NCBI GenBank assembly: GCA_010093485.1
Contig: MU001509.1
Location: 614,256 to 678,255 of the forward strand
Length of the DNA: 64,000 nt
Direction: 5' to 3'
DNA from: Karstenula rhodostoma CBS 690.94
Lineage: Eukaryota; Ascomycota; Dothideomycetes; Pleosporales; Didymosphaeriaceae
Part shown: one piece after another, positions 22,321-34,369 of the stretch
How positions within the stretch are numbered: position 1 is the first letter of the stretch
Layout of the letters: every line of letters starts with the position of its first letter
Notes under the pieces: model-generated
Told to the model about the DNA's origin: nothing
Seen by the model: only the letters and a program-made list of their open reading frames with translations
The model's database searches: none
Made by a program: the position numbers and the translations under genes

Positions 22321-23367
22321 ATGGCAGCAACGAACAACCCTCTCGAGGGCACCGCCGTCGACCGCACTCCCATCTCAACCCACACCTACACCATCGCCGG
22401 CATCCGCACCACCGTCCACGGCCTCGACGAGCTGCCACCCGCAGCCTCCACCGTCGCCTGCCTATGGCTCCTCCACCCGCGCCTCCAGACCGCCGAGACA
22501 ATGGCCCCCGTCGCCACCGCCATAATATCCGCCTGGAACGCACGCATCCACGCCGCGAAGACCTCCACCACCGGCCTCATCGCCGTCTCCTTCGACCAGC
22601 GCAACCACGGCACCCGACTCGTCGACAAGCTGCACAACGAGGCCTGGCGACAGGGCAATCCGCGCCACGCACAGGACATGTTCGGCTGCATCCACGGCAC
22701 CGCCACCGACACCTCCCAGATCATGGACCATCTCACCTCGTACATCTTCACCGCCCCCTCCGCCCCGCACATCACCCAGCACTTCGTCCTCGGCATCTCC
22801 CTCGGCGGCCACGCCGCCTGGCACTGCATCCTCGCCGAGCCCCGCATCACCGCCGCCGTCGTCGGCATCGGCTGCCCGGACTACACCCGCCTCATGGCCG
22901 ACCGCGCCCGCCTGTCCAAGCTGGATTCCTACACCGAGAGCACACCCCCGGGCGCCGCCTTCCTCGGCAGCGCCGACTTCCCCCGCGCACTCCAGGACGC
23001 CGTCGCCCAGTACGACCCCGCGGGCCTCCTGCTACCGGGGCACTTCAACCCCGCCGGCCCCGACCCCGAAGTCGGCAAGCCCGCGACCGACAGGATGAAG
23101 GTGCTTCTGCGGGAGCGGCTGCAGGGGAAGCGGATCCTGACACTGAGCGGGGAGGCGGACAAGCTCGTGCCGTATGCGGCCGGCGAAGCGTTCCTGGCCG
23201 TCTTCAAGCGCGCCCTGGAAGAGGAGCCGGCGCTGGACGTGGGCTTCGAGGATGTGCTGTTTGACGGCGTGGGACATGCGTTTCCGGCGGCCATGGTGGA
23301 GAAGTCGGCGGACTGGATATGTGGGCTGTTGGAGAGGGGGGAGGGCCAGGTGAGTAGTAAGATATAG
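22321..23367 (+). CDS. Alpha/beta hydrolase
   Basis: Intronless 348-aa cytosolic-type hydrolase with no signal peptide. The nucleophile elbow is GISLGG with Ser160; the likely triad partners are Asp280 (SGEADKLVP) and His319 (DGVGHAFP). An oxyanion/strand-3 region reads CLWLLHPR at 47-54, and SFDQRNHGTR at 90-99 matches the usual FDxRxHG turn. The insert after the elbow contains CPDYTRLMADRA, as in a conserved fungal group related to serine aminopeptidase/esterase folds. The substrate cannot be told from sequence. It is strongly GC-biased and converges on the disordered-protein gene. Confidence 0.88.
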   Translation: MAATNNPLEGTAVDRTPISTHTYTIAGIRTTVHGLDELPPAASTVACLWLLHPRLQTAETMAPVATAIISAWNARIHAAKTSTTGLIAVSFDQRNHGTRLVDKLHNEAWRQGNPRHAQDMFGCIHGTATDTSQIMDHLTSYIFTAPSAPHITQHFVLGISLGGHAAWHCILAEPRITAAVVGIGCPDYTRLMADRARLSKLDSYTESTPPGAAFLGSADFPRALQDAVAQYDPAGLLLPGHFNPAGPDPEVGKPATDRMKVLLRERLQGKRILTLSGEADKLVPYAAGEAFLAVFKRALEEEPALDVGFEDVLFDGVGHAFPAAMVEKSADWICGLLERGEGQVSSKI

Positions 23368-23801
23368 GTCGGTACTGTCGAATAGAGGATAGCAAGCCGG
23401 GGGTCCTCGTCGGTTCGCACATCCTCTCGTCCGTTTTATGACCAGTTGAAGTGTGGATTGCTGGCCATGACACTCGTCCCGGGCTCTCGCAACGCATGGT
23501 GAACATCAACACGCCCAACCCCATTTTAGCTCAGTCATATCCAACCATCCAAAGCATGCGGATCCACCACCCCCACTGCCCACACCCAGTACGCCTTACC
23601 AACCCAAAACCAAAACCAAAACCAAACCCCCGACCCCGACCGCCCACACATCCCCAAGCCAAGGGTATACAATGCCAAAAACGCACAAGCCGAAGCCCCT
23701 TTCCACCTCCCATCTCCCATCATCCCAAACCCCTCCAAACACCCATACATCACATAACCGCATCCACCGCCCTCTACTCAACCACGTCCCCTCCCCCAAA
23801 T
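23368..23801. other. Convergent 3' intergenic region
   Basis: Downstream ends of two convergent genes. It contains a short aaaacc-type repeat (about five units near 23602-23630) and a C/A-rich plus strand. No gene is seen. Confidence 0.6.
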
Positions 23802-26800
23802 CTAGCCCGCACTCTTCCTCGCCCCCCTTGTCCGCTTCGCCACATTCCGCTCCACCTCGGCCATGCGCTCGCGCTCCTCCTGCGCCGCCGACGCCAAGCG
23901 CGTCTGCCGCTGAGCAGGCAAAGGAGGAGGAGGAGGAGCACCATCGAGGGCATCAACATCGGCAGATTTCCGCTTCCGTCCCGTGGGCGGCCTGAAGCCG
24001 TATTTCCTGCGCTGGGAGCCCGCGTCTGGCGTGTGTGTGGGGAGCGCGGGGGGCGTTCTAGGCTTCGGCTTCGGCTTCGGCTTCGCGGGTATCTTCGCAG
24101 GTCCTGCCTTCTTCGCCTTTGTGTTCAATGTGGCTCTAGACGCAGGGGCGTCCTCGTCTGCATCCACGAGTTTCTCTTGTTCGTCGCGGGGTGGGACGGC
24201 GCCTTGCACGGGGCTCGTGTTAGCGCGGGCTCCTTCTCTTCCTGTGGTGGCATCTCCGCGCGTTACTCTCTTACCGTAGCTAGTTTCGAGAGTCCAGTAG
24301 CGGGGGAGGCTGGATGTGGTGGGGTGGGTCGTGGGGGCGGAGGGGGACTGTGGGGGGGTTAGTTGGGGTGGGGATAGGGGTGGGAACGGAGGGTGTGATA
24401 CTTACCCCTTCCGCTTCCTCTTGCTCCTCCTCCAACTCTTGTGGGGTGGCTTCCGTGTCGTCTCGGTCCACGACCTCCTCCTCTACTGCCTGCCGCGTCG
24501 TCTTCTTTCCGCGCTGATGCTTAGGCGGTGCTACGTGCTTAGTATTAACTTGGCTATGAGACGCGGCGGTGGGTGCCTGTAAGCTCAACAGCGTGGAGCC
24601 TCTCTTCTTATACCTCTTCTTAGGAGGAGCTTTGTACTCAGGTTCCAACTCCTCCTCGGCCTTGTATTCAGCGATGGCGGTAGGACCGGCCTCCGTCTTG
24701 TTGATTGTTGCGGAATGCGTGCGTTTCTTTGGGATCGTCTTTGGGGTTTTGGTCTCGGCATCGGTCTGGAATGGCTCATCGAGGTCGAAGGTAGGAGACA
24801 CAGGTGAATGTAGCGTCTCAGGGGCCTTGGAGGAAGTAAGAGCAAACTCGGGCGCGTCGTGTGGGGTGTCCTGCTTCGGCACTGAAAGGAGCGCATCTAC
24901 AGGCTCTGCATCCGGATTGTCCTTGGGGCATGCTTTCGTGTCTTCTGAAGGTGTAGGATCCGGGTCGCTAGCCTCACCAGGCAGCTCGCCTGTACTTGGT
25001 TCCGCTTCGTAAGGTGAAGGCGGCAATTCGAGCTCCTGCTCCAGCAGTTCCCCTAGCCACGGCGAACTTTGGTCTTGGGACGCCATCGCCGGACTTGATG
25101 GTGCGATTGTTGAAGAAGATGCGGCAGCGGCATGTTCTTCCAAGCCGGGTAGTAAAGGCTGAGGCGTGGCTTCCTCTATATCCGAGAGAGTACCTTCTTC
25201 ACCTGGGAAGGCAGGTACAACGGGCGACGCGTCAACATATAGGGAAGGCTCATCGGACGACTCCGCCGGTCCACGACTATTCTCGCCGCTACTTGCGTGG
25301 AAATCAGCCTCGGAATGATGCATCGCATCGTGATTTTCTTGTGGCTGGTCTTTTGCATCTCCCGGTGATGACGAGGACGCTGCGGGGATGTCTCCCACGG
25401 CGTTGGTGTCGTCTTTGGCGCCGGTTCGCCACAGGGGAGAAGCTGCATTCCAAAATAATTGTCCAATCTTCAGCTTGGGCGGCTTAGGCCATGTCGTAGG
25501 ATTCGACGAGGATGCAATGGCGGTCTCTTCGCTCGGTGCAGCGACCTTTTCAGGCTCAGCAGCTGCAACATTTTTGTCAACATTTTGGGTATCCTTGAAG
25601 AGTGTTACCTGGGAAGATAATCCTTGATCCACGTCGTTTGGCCGCGGCAACTGTTCGTCCATAACAGCATCGCGGGTAGGAGACTGCTTGTGTGATGGCG
25701 GCATTGGGGACATAGTCTGTGAAACGGGATCGGGGTGATCTTCGACATCCACACCCGCTTCGTTGTTCTGTTCATCCGCTTGGACATCTTCAACATGTGT
25801 CTTTCCAGCAGATAATTCTCGCTCTGGAACCTTCTGATGCAGCAGTTGTGGGCCGAGGTCAGGAGAGTCAACATCGGGAGAACCAGAATGTAGCTTGTCC
25901 TGCACTGGCGGCTTGGGAGACGATTCTTTCGTGACAGCACCACATTTACTGTCACCCTCCAAGTTGATCTCAGACGATGCAGTTTGCCCGCATCCAGTCG
26001 CCGGTCCAGCCACGTTTGATAGCATAACTAGGGCTTCGGCAGCAGTTGAGACGTCATCGACGCGCTCCTCCAACGGTGGCGGCAAGGGATCTTCGCGATC
26101 TTTCAAGTCGAACTGTTCCACTATTTGGGCGGCAATATCATCCTTTGACGATGATGGTCGAATCGGTGCATTGTTTGCGACGTCTTCGCTGCTCTGATCG
26201 GCGATGCCACGTGCATGCAGTGGCGAGGCTTGAGCAGGTATGTCCACTTGTTCGGCTGCTTCGGGTCCCGGGTAGACTACCTCTGTCTGTCGACCATCTG
26301 TCTGTTGTTCTTGTGCAGCCTCCTCGCTATCGTCACCGTCGAAGAGACTGTCCCGATCATTCGATTCGGTTTCGTCGGCAGCGTTAGAGCTTAACCCGAC
26401 TTGTGCCTCCTCGAGGAATTCTCCGTCGGCCTTGGGTCGTCCTTCATCTTGTGTACTATCGACGAGCAGATCCATTTTCGTGTTACTCGGTGTGACTGCT
26501 CGATCGGGTATGTACGACGGGGTGGCTTCTTCTTCCGTGGCGACGAACTAAATAACATCAGTAATAATTCATCGATGACATGCAAGGCAGTACACGAGGA
26601 AGGGCTAGAATTTTAATACAAAGCAGGCAATACATACTTGCGCAAAAGGATTTCGGGCTCCTTCAGCCGCCTCCTGTATGGCCCCAGCACCGAGTGTCTT
26701 ATCGACAGCCATATCATACGGCGACATTGAGTCTGGCTCGGCCGCATCGCCAGGCAGTGCACTGGACGCTGGTAGGAACCCAGTAGGGCTACGAGAATGA

Positions 26801-27540
26801 GTAGCTTCGGACGGTATGGTGGAGCTGATTGTGCCCAGGCTAATGGTAGCCTTCGCTGGCGGACTCTTTATACATGGCGATGAGCTCTCTTGTAGATCTT
26901 CGGAAATCTTGCGCGGTCCTGGCGGCGTTGTTGGCGGTAGGAACGGTTGGGATAGCTCCTCGCACTGCAAAGGCGAGCACGGAGGCGCGGATATCGGCGC
27001 AGCCGTTTCTGCCTCTGCTTGTATGGATTCTCCGTTGGCAGAGGTCTCGGTGGTGAGGTGGTCGATGCCCGGAGAAGTATTGTGCGAAACGATCTGTGAC
27101 TCGCCATTTGAGAGGTAAAGCTCTAGTTGCGAAGCTTCGACAGCAGGCGTCGCGGGGCGCGCTTCGTCTACTCCCTCTTCTTGGTTGTGCGTACCCTCCG
27201 GCGCGGATTGTCCCCAGTCGAAGTTGTCGATGGCTTCCAAGCCCTCTCGCCAAGTACCGCATTCCAGGTCATCACCATATTCGTAATGAGTGGGAGAGTA
27301 GAAGCCACCCGCGAAGCAACCACTGGCCGCGGTCCCGGGATAAACAGGAAGGTCTTCAGTGGATCCCATAGCCGCCACAAGTGAGGCAGTTAATTTCTTC
27401 AGCTCGTGTTTACCTAAGTCATAGTTAACCCCTTCATCTCGCAAGAAGAAGGGATCGCTTGTTGTTGTTGGTGATTTGGGGTGAGACGGGGCGACAGAAA
27501 GCTCCTCGTCAATACGCAAACCAGGTGGCGGTGACGCCAT
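23802..27540 (-). CDS. Large disordered, probably nuclear protein of unknown function
   Basis: Exons 27540-26638, 26547-24406 and 24347-23802 give 1196 aa in phase (301+714+182 codons with stop). Intron 1 (26548-26637, 90 nt) has gtatgt..tttag; intron 2 (24348-24405, 58 nt) has gtaagt..cacag. Almost the whole protein is acidic and Ser/Pro/Glu-rich with no signal peptide or membrane segment. Short conserved-looking islands: GVNYDLGKHELKKLTASLVAAM near the N-terminus, PPKLKIGQLFWNAASPLWR in the middle, and a basic C-terminus with PPKKRYKKRG, RGKKTTRQ, four KP repeats and RRKYGFRPPTGRKRKS. These resemble nuclear-localisation or DNA/chromatin-binding tails, but I cannot name a family. The splice model is well supported; the function is not. 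Confidence 0.72.
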
Positions 27541-28265
27541 CTGGATTGGTTCCGGTTTGGGTGAATATCAACAAACAAAGGGAATGGATGCGCTGAGTCT
27601 GGCGGAGAAGGCGGCAGTTTGCAGCAACGACTCGTCGCCAACGAAGCCGTTGCCCCGGACGCGACTAGGTGAAAGGTAGATTGATTGCGTGGGTGGCTGG
27701 TGTATGGGCAGACACGTAAACAACTCACCTTACGCGATCTCAAAACGCGCTGCCGACCATAAATCTACCTTCACTGATAAGGTCCGGCCGAGTGATATGG
27801 AAAAGTTGCTGCCATAGAGTGAGAGACGTGCCAGAGAGTGGGCAAAGGTTATAGAAAGAAAGAGCCAGATGTTGCCAGTGTGGCTTTTTCAAACTTATTG
27901 GCGAGCAGTGATCGAGTGAGACAAGTGCGGATCAGAGAGCAAAAGAAGTCCGGAACATTGGGACGGGAATCGCGTGATCACGTGACAATCAATCAACCTT
28001 GGAAGCTGGTGACTGCCCAGGTGAGCCTCGATACCTTGATCCGTGAAAATTATTAATCAACTAAAGTGCTAGAGCAGGGGTATTGCCCTTAAACAGTGGA
28101 GGGCTCTTGGTTTTGTACTCCCGCCGTCTCTTTGCAGGCCGCGCTCGCGCTGAGTTCTCATTTCGTCATATCGGGATGGCATTAGAGATGGAATTGCCCG
28201 CATCCACCGGCAGCGCCAGAACCCTTCTCACTGTCAGCACCAGTCCACATGTCTCGATCGACGTC
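27541..28265. other. Upstream region of the disordered-protein gene
   Basis: About 700 bp between the disordered-protein start and the microprotein stop, both on the minus strand. It should hold the promoter of the former and the 3' UTR of the latter. No further gene is seen. Confidence 0.5.
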
Positions 28266-28525
28266 TTACTTTTTTCCTGTATCCGTCGCGCAGCAGCAGC
28301 AGAAAAGGCTTGCCGGCCAACACACGATCTGGGGTAGTATCAGCACCACCGCCTGGGTACTCGGGTCCGTGCTCCCGTGAAGACCAAGAACGGGAGCGGG
28401 TATGCACGCACCGCCATGCCGACTGTAACAATGAATCCAATCGTGGGCCCGACAACCTTGCAGTGGCAGGGATTCTGATCTGTCCCGCATTGAAAGCAAA
28501 CAATTGGCACAGGGATGCAATCCAT
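28266..28525 (-). CDS. Cysteine-rich membrane microprotein, 58 aa, two exons
   Basis: Exon 1 28525-28412 (38 codons) and exon 2 28328-28266 (20 codons plus stop), joined over an 83-nt intron (28329-28411) with a gtgcgt donor, a gctgat branch site and a ctaccccag acceptor. Neither exon looks like a gene alone; splicing makes a coherent small protein. Features: a CFQCG..PCHC cysteine pattern at residues 10-22, a hydrophobic helix from about 28 (GPTIGFIVTVGMAIVCWPAS) running into a CCCC cluster at 48-51, and a short polar end (ATDTGKK). The pattern suggests a metal-binding or palmitoylated, membrane-attached peptide, in the broad style of LITAF-like or CYSTM proteins, but I cannot place it in a family. 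Expression is not shown by sequence. Confidence 0.6.
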
Positions 28526-28953
28526 TCTTGGCGACGTGCACTTGCGAGTGTGAGGAAAAGAGCTGGAGAATGTGTAGGATAAGAGCTGCCTAGGAGCTGG
28601 TGATACGGGTCTGTGATAAACTGTCTTGACCCAGACATAACCTTGTCGATCTATGACGCCACGCTCGCGATGACTAACGCACGTGTGACGCTGTGATTCG
28701 TCACTGCTGCTTCAGACGCACCGCGGCTTCTGTGAGTATCCGCGTCTCTGCTCCATTCGCGCTGACTGGCCACTGCTGACCTGAAACAATGCAGTGAGAT
28801 GGTCCATGATTGCTCAAAAGAGGGGTATCCAGCATGTTCGATCAAATATAACAAATTTGACGAGACACATGGAAAGTCTACGGGCAGCCCAGGCCAGGGC
28901 CCAATAATTACGCCTCTTGCACTTGCCCCAAACAATACGACGGTAGCACGCCG
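28526..28953. other. Short intergenic region, no gene seen
   Basis: About 430 bp between the microprotein start and the ATPase stop, both on the minus strand. It is the likely promoter of the microprotein. Confidence 0.5.
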
Positions 28954-30650
28954 TCAAGCAGTCTTGGCTTCGCCGTTCGACTCTTCTTGACCCGCATGCT
29001 TCAGCTGCTCCTCCTCCCGCAATACAACCTCCATGGCTCTCCTGATAATCCTCGTCATCGGCAAGAGAACCGGTCTTTCGATGCCATCTTCACTCCACTG
29101 CCTCTCAACCCATCCTTCCTCCGGCGTAACCGTCTTTGTCCACCGTACCTCCAACACACGTGTCTTGATCATACTATCCACCTGTGCGGTGCCAATCATC
29201 CGACATAGCGTAAAGTAGGGTATACTATACGGCGATTGCGTGAGCTTGCGCATGACCTGTAGGAGGTCTGATGGCTTGAAGCACGCAGCATCCTCGCTCG
29301 TATCTGTACCGACTGTTGCGGTGGAAAGTGGAGAGAAGGTCTCGAAGTTGGCTTGTGTGAGGTGGAACTGCAGTAGTGTGTATGCTTGGATGAATATGGC
29401 GGATTGGTAGGGTGTCAGGTTTCCTTCTGCCTGGACCCACGAAGCAACATAGTCGTTGATGTGGCTGAGCTTCCCGCCGAAAGCATCCCAAATGTCCTCG
29501 AAACTTGTTGTGAGCTTTGAAGCGAGATGTGGTGGCACAGACCGCAGCATTTGGTCCAGGAAATATGACAAAGTCTCCTCGCGGCTGCAGTCGCCGATGG
29601 TGATGATCTGAGAGTGATGCCCGACATTCATTGAGCGTAAGAAATGCTGGAAGAAGGGATCCGATGTGCAGAAGAGCACATGGCAGAGTCGATCTTGTTT
29701 CGTCAGGACTAAAAGTGTATCAAGGAACACTTTCAGTGACAGTTGATCATCGACAAGTGCTGGGAGCTTGTGCGCTTCATCGAGCAAGAACACAACCGGC
29801 CGCTTTCTGAATACAGGGCTGTCCGATTGTGAATCTCCATAAAGCGCAGTCATCTCATCTGACGATTTGACCTGACGCTCAGCTGGCTTCTTCTTCGCGT
29901 AAGGGTCCTCGAAGTTGCCATCGTTGTCAGAGGATGTGGCTTTTGGGTCGTACTCCCAGTACTGCAAGAGGGCGCTCTGCAGACTTTCCATGAGGCTTGC
30001 TAGATCCGCGACAGTGACTGTGTACCCACCCTCAGCACTCTCTTTCCCATTTAATGCAAGCACGAGATGTTTGAACGTCAATGCCTGTTTGCCCATCTCC
30101 TCGTCTCGCATCTGCGGTAAATTAGCAGTGTCTTGTGTATGTGCCTGATCATGCTCGCCTCGTTGAAGAACATCTGAAACTGCTCGCACAAAGCCAGATA
30201 CAACGTTCTGAGATCCGCAAAACCAGAAATTCTTAGATCAAACTTTACAACGAAGTATTCATCGCTCGCCAGCACTTCCCGAAGCAACGCCGTCTTTCCC
30301 ACGGACGTCGCGCCAAAAATAGTCGTCATCTTCGGCTGGGTCGTTAAGATCTTGCGCAGTAATGCCTGCTCGGCTTTGCGGCCATGAAAGCCAGGAAGTT
30401 TGGAGAATGTGTGCTTTTTGGGAATCTTCTTTGCCTCACGAGCGAGCTCCATGTCCTCCTTCGCCTTCCTGAGCATTTCTTGGGACTCTTTCAGCTGGCG
30501 GAGCGTCTCTGCTGGGTTTGCAATAACGCCAGCGAGTTCGCCTAGGCCGAAGAAGGACCTGGCGGTGCACGGCTGCCATGCTTGTCGTAGTGAGAACGGT
30601 GCGAGAACGCGAGGTCTGGAGACGTGCCGCAATGCGGCGATTCTGACCAT
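28954..30650 (-). CDS. P-loop (STAND/archaeal-ATPase-like) ATPase, probably mitochondrial
   Basis: Model: exon 1 30650-30159 and exon 2 30111-28954, 549 aa. The N-terminus (RIAALRHVSRPRVLAPFSLR) is basic, free of acids and amphipathic like a mitochondrial presequence. A coiled-coil-like stretch (RQLKESQEMLRKAKEDMELA) precedes the ATPase core: KLPGFHGRKAEQ, Walker A GATSVGKT at 113-120, and Walker B VVFLLDEAHKLP with Asp275/Glu276, then LLVLTKQDRLCHVLFCTSDP. The two open frames are out of register. The best join is a 47-nt intron 30112-30158 with a GC donor (gag|gcgagc), a gctaat branch site and a cgcag acceptor. No GT donor gives the right phase. A frameshift mutation is the alternative, in which case this would be a recent pseudogene. 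The cellular role is unknown. Confidence 0.68.
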
Positions 30651-33600
30651 GATTGGGCTATCGTCGTCTCATGGTGAATGGTGCTAGTGTTGATCTGCGC
30701 GGAACGTAACGCGCAGCACAAGCAGCGTCGCTGGGAGGACGCCAATGACGTCATCATGCGCTAATGACTCTATACCCACCATGAATGTACCCACCATATT
30801 TGCTTTTCACTGGTATTTTTTAATGGTTAATGCTTCTGCTGTAGTTACCTATAAATCCTTGGCACCCCACTGAGTTCCTGTACTTCATTTTGCGACGGTC
30901 GCGAATTTTACTTCTCCGCGAAAACTCCATTCTACCGACGTTCTCGTGAAACTACACCAGGAAGATGAGGCTTCCCTACGAAGGACGCAACTAGAAGCAG
31001 GAAGTGCGAAAACTAATGATTCAGTGGCAGGGAGTTAGAAGAGGCTACAAAGATGATCGCTGTCAGGGTGCTGGTGTCATTCACCTCAATGCTTTGATCC
31101 CAATTGGTCATCCTGCGCGTAAGAACATGCGAACCTCGTTCACGGTGAGATAATCCCAAGCACTAAACTATACCTCTAATGGACAGCTTCTCGGCTTTAC
31201 CATATATATTTGTGAACTTTTCCGTAAGACAGACATCATGCCACTCCTTAACTTCGACCCCAATAACGTCCGAGGAGGATGGTGGCTACGTCAGTAGCAC
31301 CCTATTAGCAGAGATATTCCATTGTGCTGCTACAGTGCATGTTGATAACGCTACTGTCTTGGCAAACCCAACTGCCGTTGCCTTGTTCCTGACCTCGCCG
31401 TTCAATGTGCGCTTATGTATCACCTTCCACAAGGTTGCTGGGCCATATATCAGTGAATCACATGCGAGTGCAAGCTCCCGGAGCCTCTGACCCGACCAGA
31501 GTGAGACATTATTCGGCAAGCGGCACTTGTGCCCTGAATGGAACTACAATGGATCGACCAACTTTACCCCCGGGGCTGGTACGGGAGTATGCGGGTGCGC
31601 AAGACACATCTGCGGGCCTTCGTCCTCGTCCACTTCCAGGAGTCTGGAGTGTGTAACATGTATTCCACGAGATAGCCTACCTATTCCCACGTCGACTGTG
31701 AAATATCCAAGGCAGCAAAGTCACTGAAAACTTTTCTTAGGCGGCGCCACAGTCGCACCTCTACCATGGCGCCCGCCTGAACGTGTTACGCCAAAGGCTA
31801 ACTGACGGCAGTGATGGTGAAGTGTTGGCTGGTGACGACATCATGAACCCATTGGACGTTGCTCGCGGTTCAGACTTTCCTGTAATCTGAGTAAGACTGT
31901 TTTCATGGGTTTTCAGGTCTTTCATGTCGCACACCTAACCCCACTTAGCCACCGTCCATGCGTCCATGTTAAGACTTTCCGAGAAGGCAGTAGTCTAACT
32001 GCTTCGGAAAGAAAAGCTCGTATACATCGGACTCCAATGCTTTCTTTTCTTTAAAAGCAAAGACCTGCGTGTCTCACACCAGGACCCTGATTGTTTCACG
32101 AGGCCAATAAATGGTGTACTTTGATTTGTCAATCTGGAGCCACGCTGACGGTTCTCGAGGTCCTGCGCAGTACAAGTCTCGCTTGTGGAACTTTATATGA
32201 ATGGGTAGTGTCTCCTACTTTCTGGGAAATGTTACAGGACTCGGAACCATGAGCGATCGAGACTGCTGCTAACTTATACCTTGGGTTCTTGTCCCTGGTT
32301 ATTGGAACTGAAGGCTCAACCTTTCGGTAAATGTGGTTGCTTCTCGAAAGTTGCCATGCTCAGACTTCTTTTAGATGACTGGCATGCAGGTACAGCTGTG
32401 ACGAGCCGCTGTCGGACGATTGCCAATGTCAAATTGACGCAGGGCACTGAAGCGAAGAAGGTGTTTCTCTGCATACACTTCTCGGAAAGGTCTTCCGTGC
32501 CAATCGACGCACGTTATTCCAAGAAGGGCTAGTCTCTGGAGTTTCCACACGCCTTAACTTTCTGAGTACTGCTGCAGTGCGCTTGTTTCAGAAGGTTACA
32601 GTTCATGCCCAGTGGCATGATGGAATCACCAAAGCATCAGGCGACGAAAAGAGAAAGACAAAAGTCGTATACCTGCACGTATTCTCGTTGGTCATGCTCA
32701 GGTCATCTGACCCCAACTGGTATCATGATTGATTGGCCTCTTTACGAGCAAATCTCCACCTTTCCGACGATACACCCAAAGATGTAGGACAGTGACATTA
32801 CGTGAGCGTGCACCGGGAAGTCAATGCACAACAACGAAGGGCCTGTGTGCGTTGATCGTGCTGTAGCCTTGTGACGGTCTACAAAGTTGGTAGATTGGGA
32901 GTTTTGATTTGCTTCGGTTTCCGGCGAACAACCGAACGAGTACGGGTGTCAGTGGCACCGATTCCACCAGTCGGTCAGCGCTGAGAAGAAGCTATGGGAT
33001 ATATAAACCCCCGACACATTCGACAATCTCGATGTGGTTTCTGAACAATCAAATCTTCTTGCCATCAAGCAACAGCGTGCCCCAAGCAACTCTTCTCGCC
33101 ATCATGCCTACTGCGTCCTCTACTACCAGTCAGAATACATACTCTAAGAGTGCGCCACAACCGAAACTCTCGGTCCTTCCACATGTCAAAACTTGTCCGG
33201 TATGCAAAGGGCACCCGTAAGATACTTCTCCTTTGCCGCGGTCCATTTTAGTTGCTTCCCTGTCGTGATTCAGCTCCACTTTCATCATTCCCCACTCGCA
33301 TATTTGTTTCATTCCCATCGCATCCCAGAAGTCACACCTGACCAGTGGCTAGCCCCAGTAACCGGAAGCCGCCCTGCCCGGGTCCTTGCAAAGGGGAAGG
33401 CTTCATTCGAGATCATTGCACAGGGTGCTCTGCCTGTATCTCAACTTCTTAGGTCGGAGGATGTCTAATATCCCGCTTCAGTTTGCGCACACGCAATAAC
33501 TACCTCTTCGAACAAGAAACGGGCCCTTCTGGAAGCTCGCCGCCGAATCGCTCGGAAGTGCCCAGAGAGGCCTCACTCAAACATCCAACCTTTTCTCTTC

Positions 33601-34369
33601 GTCATACATATATCCAATCCTGGACACATCGTTTAGCTAGCACTTTTTATCAGTAGCCTGGCCTGGCCTGGCTCCAGGCTCCCCGTACGACCCTGTTGAT
33701 GTTTTCACACTCTGCGGCCCCTCATTCTCAATTTCCCTTCGTTTCGAATTTTCTCAAGCATCGATTACCTTTATTATCGGTATACGTAGAACGCCGCTGA
33801 CAAATACATGCATTTCATCCAATGCAAGCACATTCTTTGACCTGCGCCCATTATGTTCCCTGTGATGTCTTCTAATCAGCTCAAGATCACGCAAAACTCG
33901 CGTTACCAGCCTCGTGCAGCGCTGTAATCTGGTGTAGCGGTAAAATTTTCGATCTGGTGTAACCCAACTGCATATGCTGAGATGCTAAATCCGGGCCGTT
34001 GCGCTCACGAGGCCGAGGCTGTGGTACTGCGGCTGGTACAATGGGCAGTACCGGAGCACGTTAGTGTTCGTGTACTTTTTTAAGTTTCGCTATACAATGC
34101 GTCCAGCCAATGATCGCTTCATACTGTGCTCGTGCTACAAAGACTGGTATGGCACCACATGAGAAAAGTCTTACCTATCAGGGTCCTTACATATCAGGGA
34201 TACACGCTTGAGAAGCTCTCCATAAGCTCATGGGGTTATATCTAGTATGGCACCTAGAAAAAGAACTATGATTGCCATTGAGGGTGCAAGCGACTACACA
34301 TACTATTTCTAAAGTAGATGGGGTAGCTTACAGCCGGCCAGGGAAGCCGCCGTATCCGCAAGTGTTACG
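30651..34369. other. 3.7-kb gene-poor region
   Basis: Stops are frequent in all frames and I find no domain. The only local candidate is a short plus-strand frame at about 33033-33220 preceded by a TATA-like gatatataaaccc at 32998-33010 and ending in a CPVCKGHP motif; it is too short to call. A gcctggcctggcctggctcc direct repeat lies near 33657. Confidence 0.5.
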
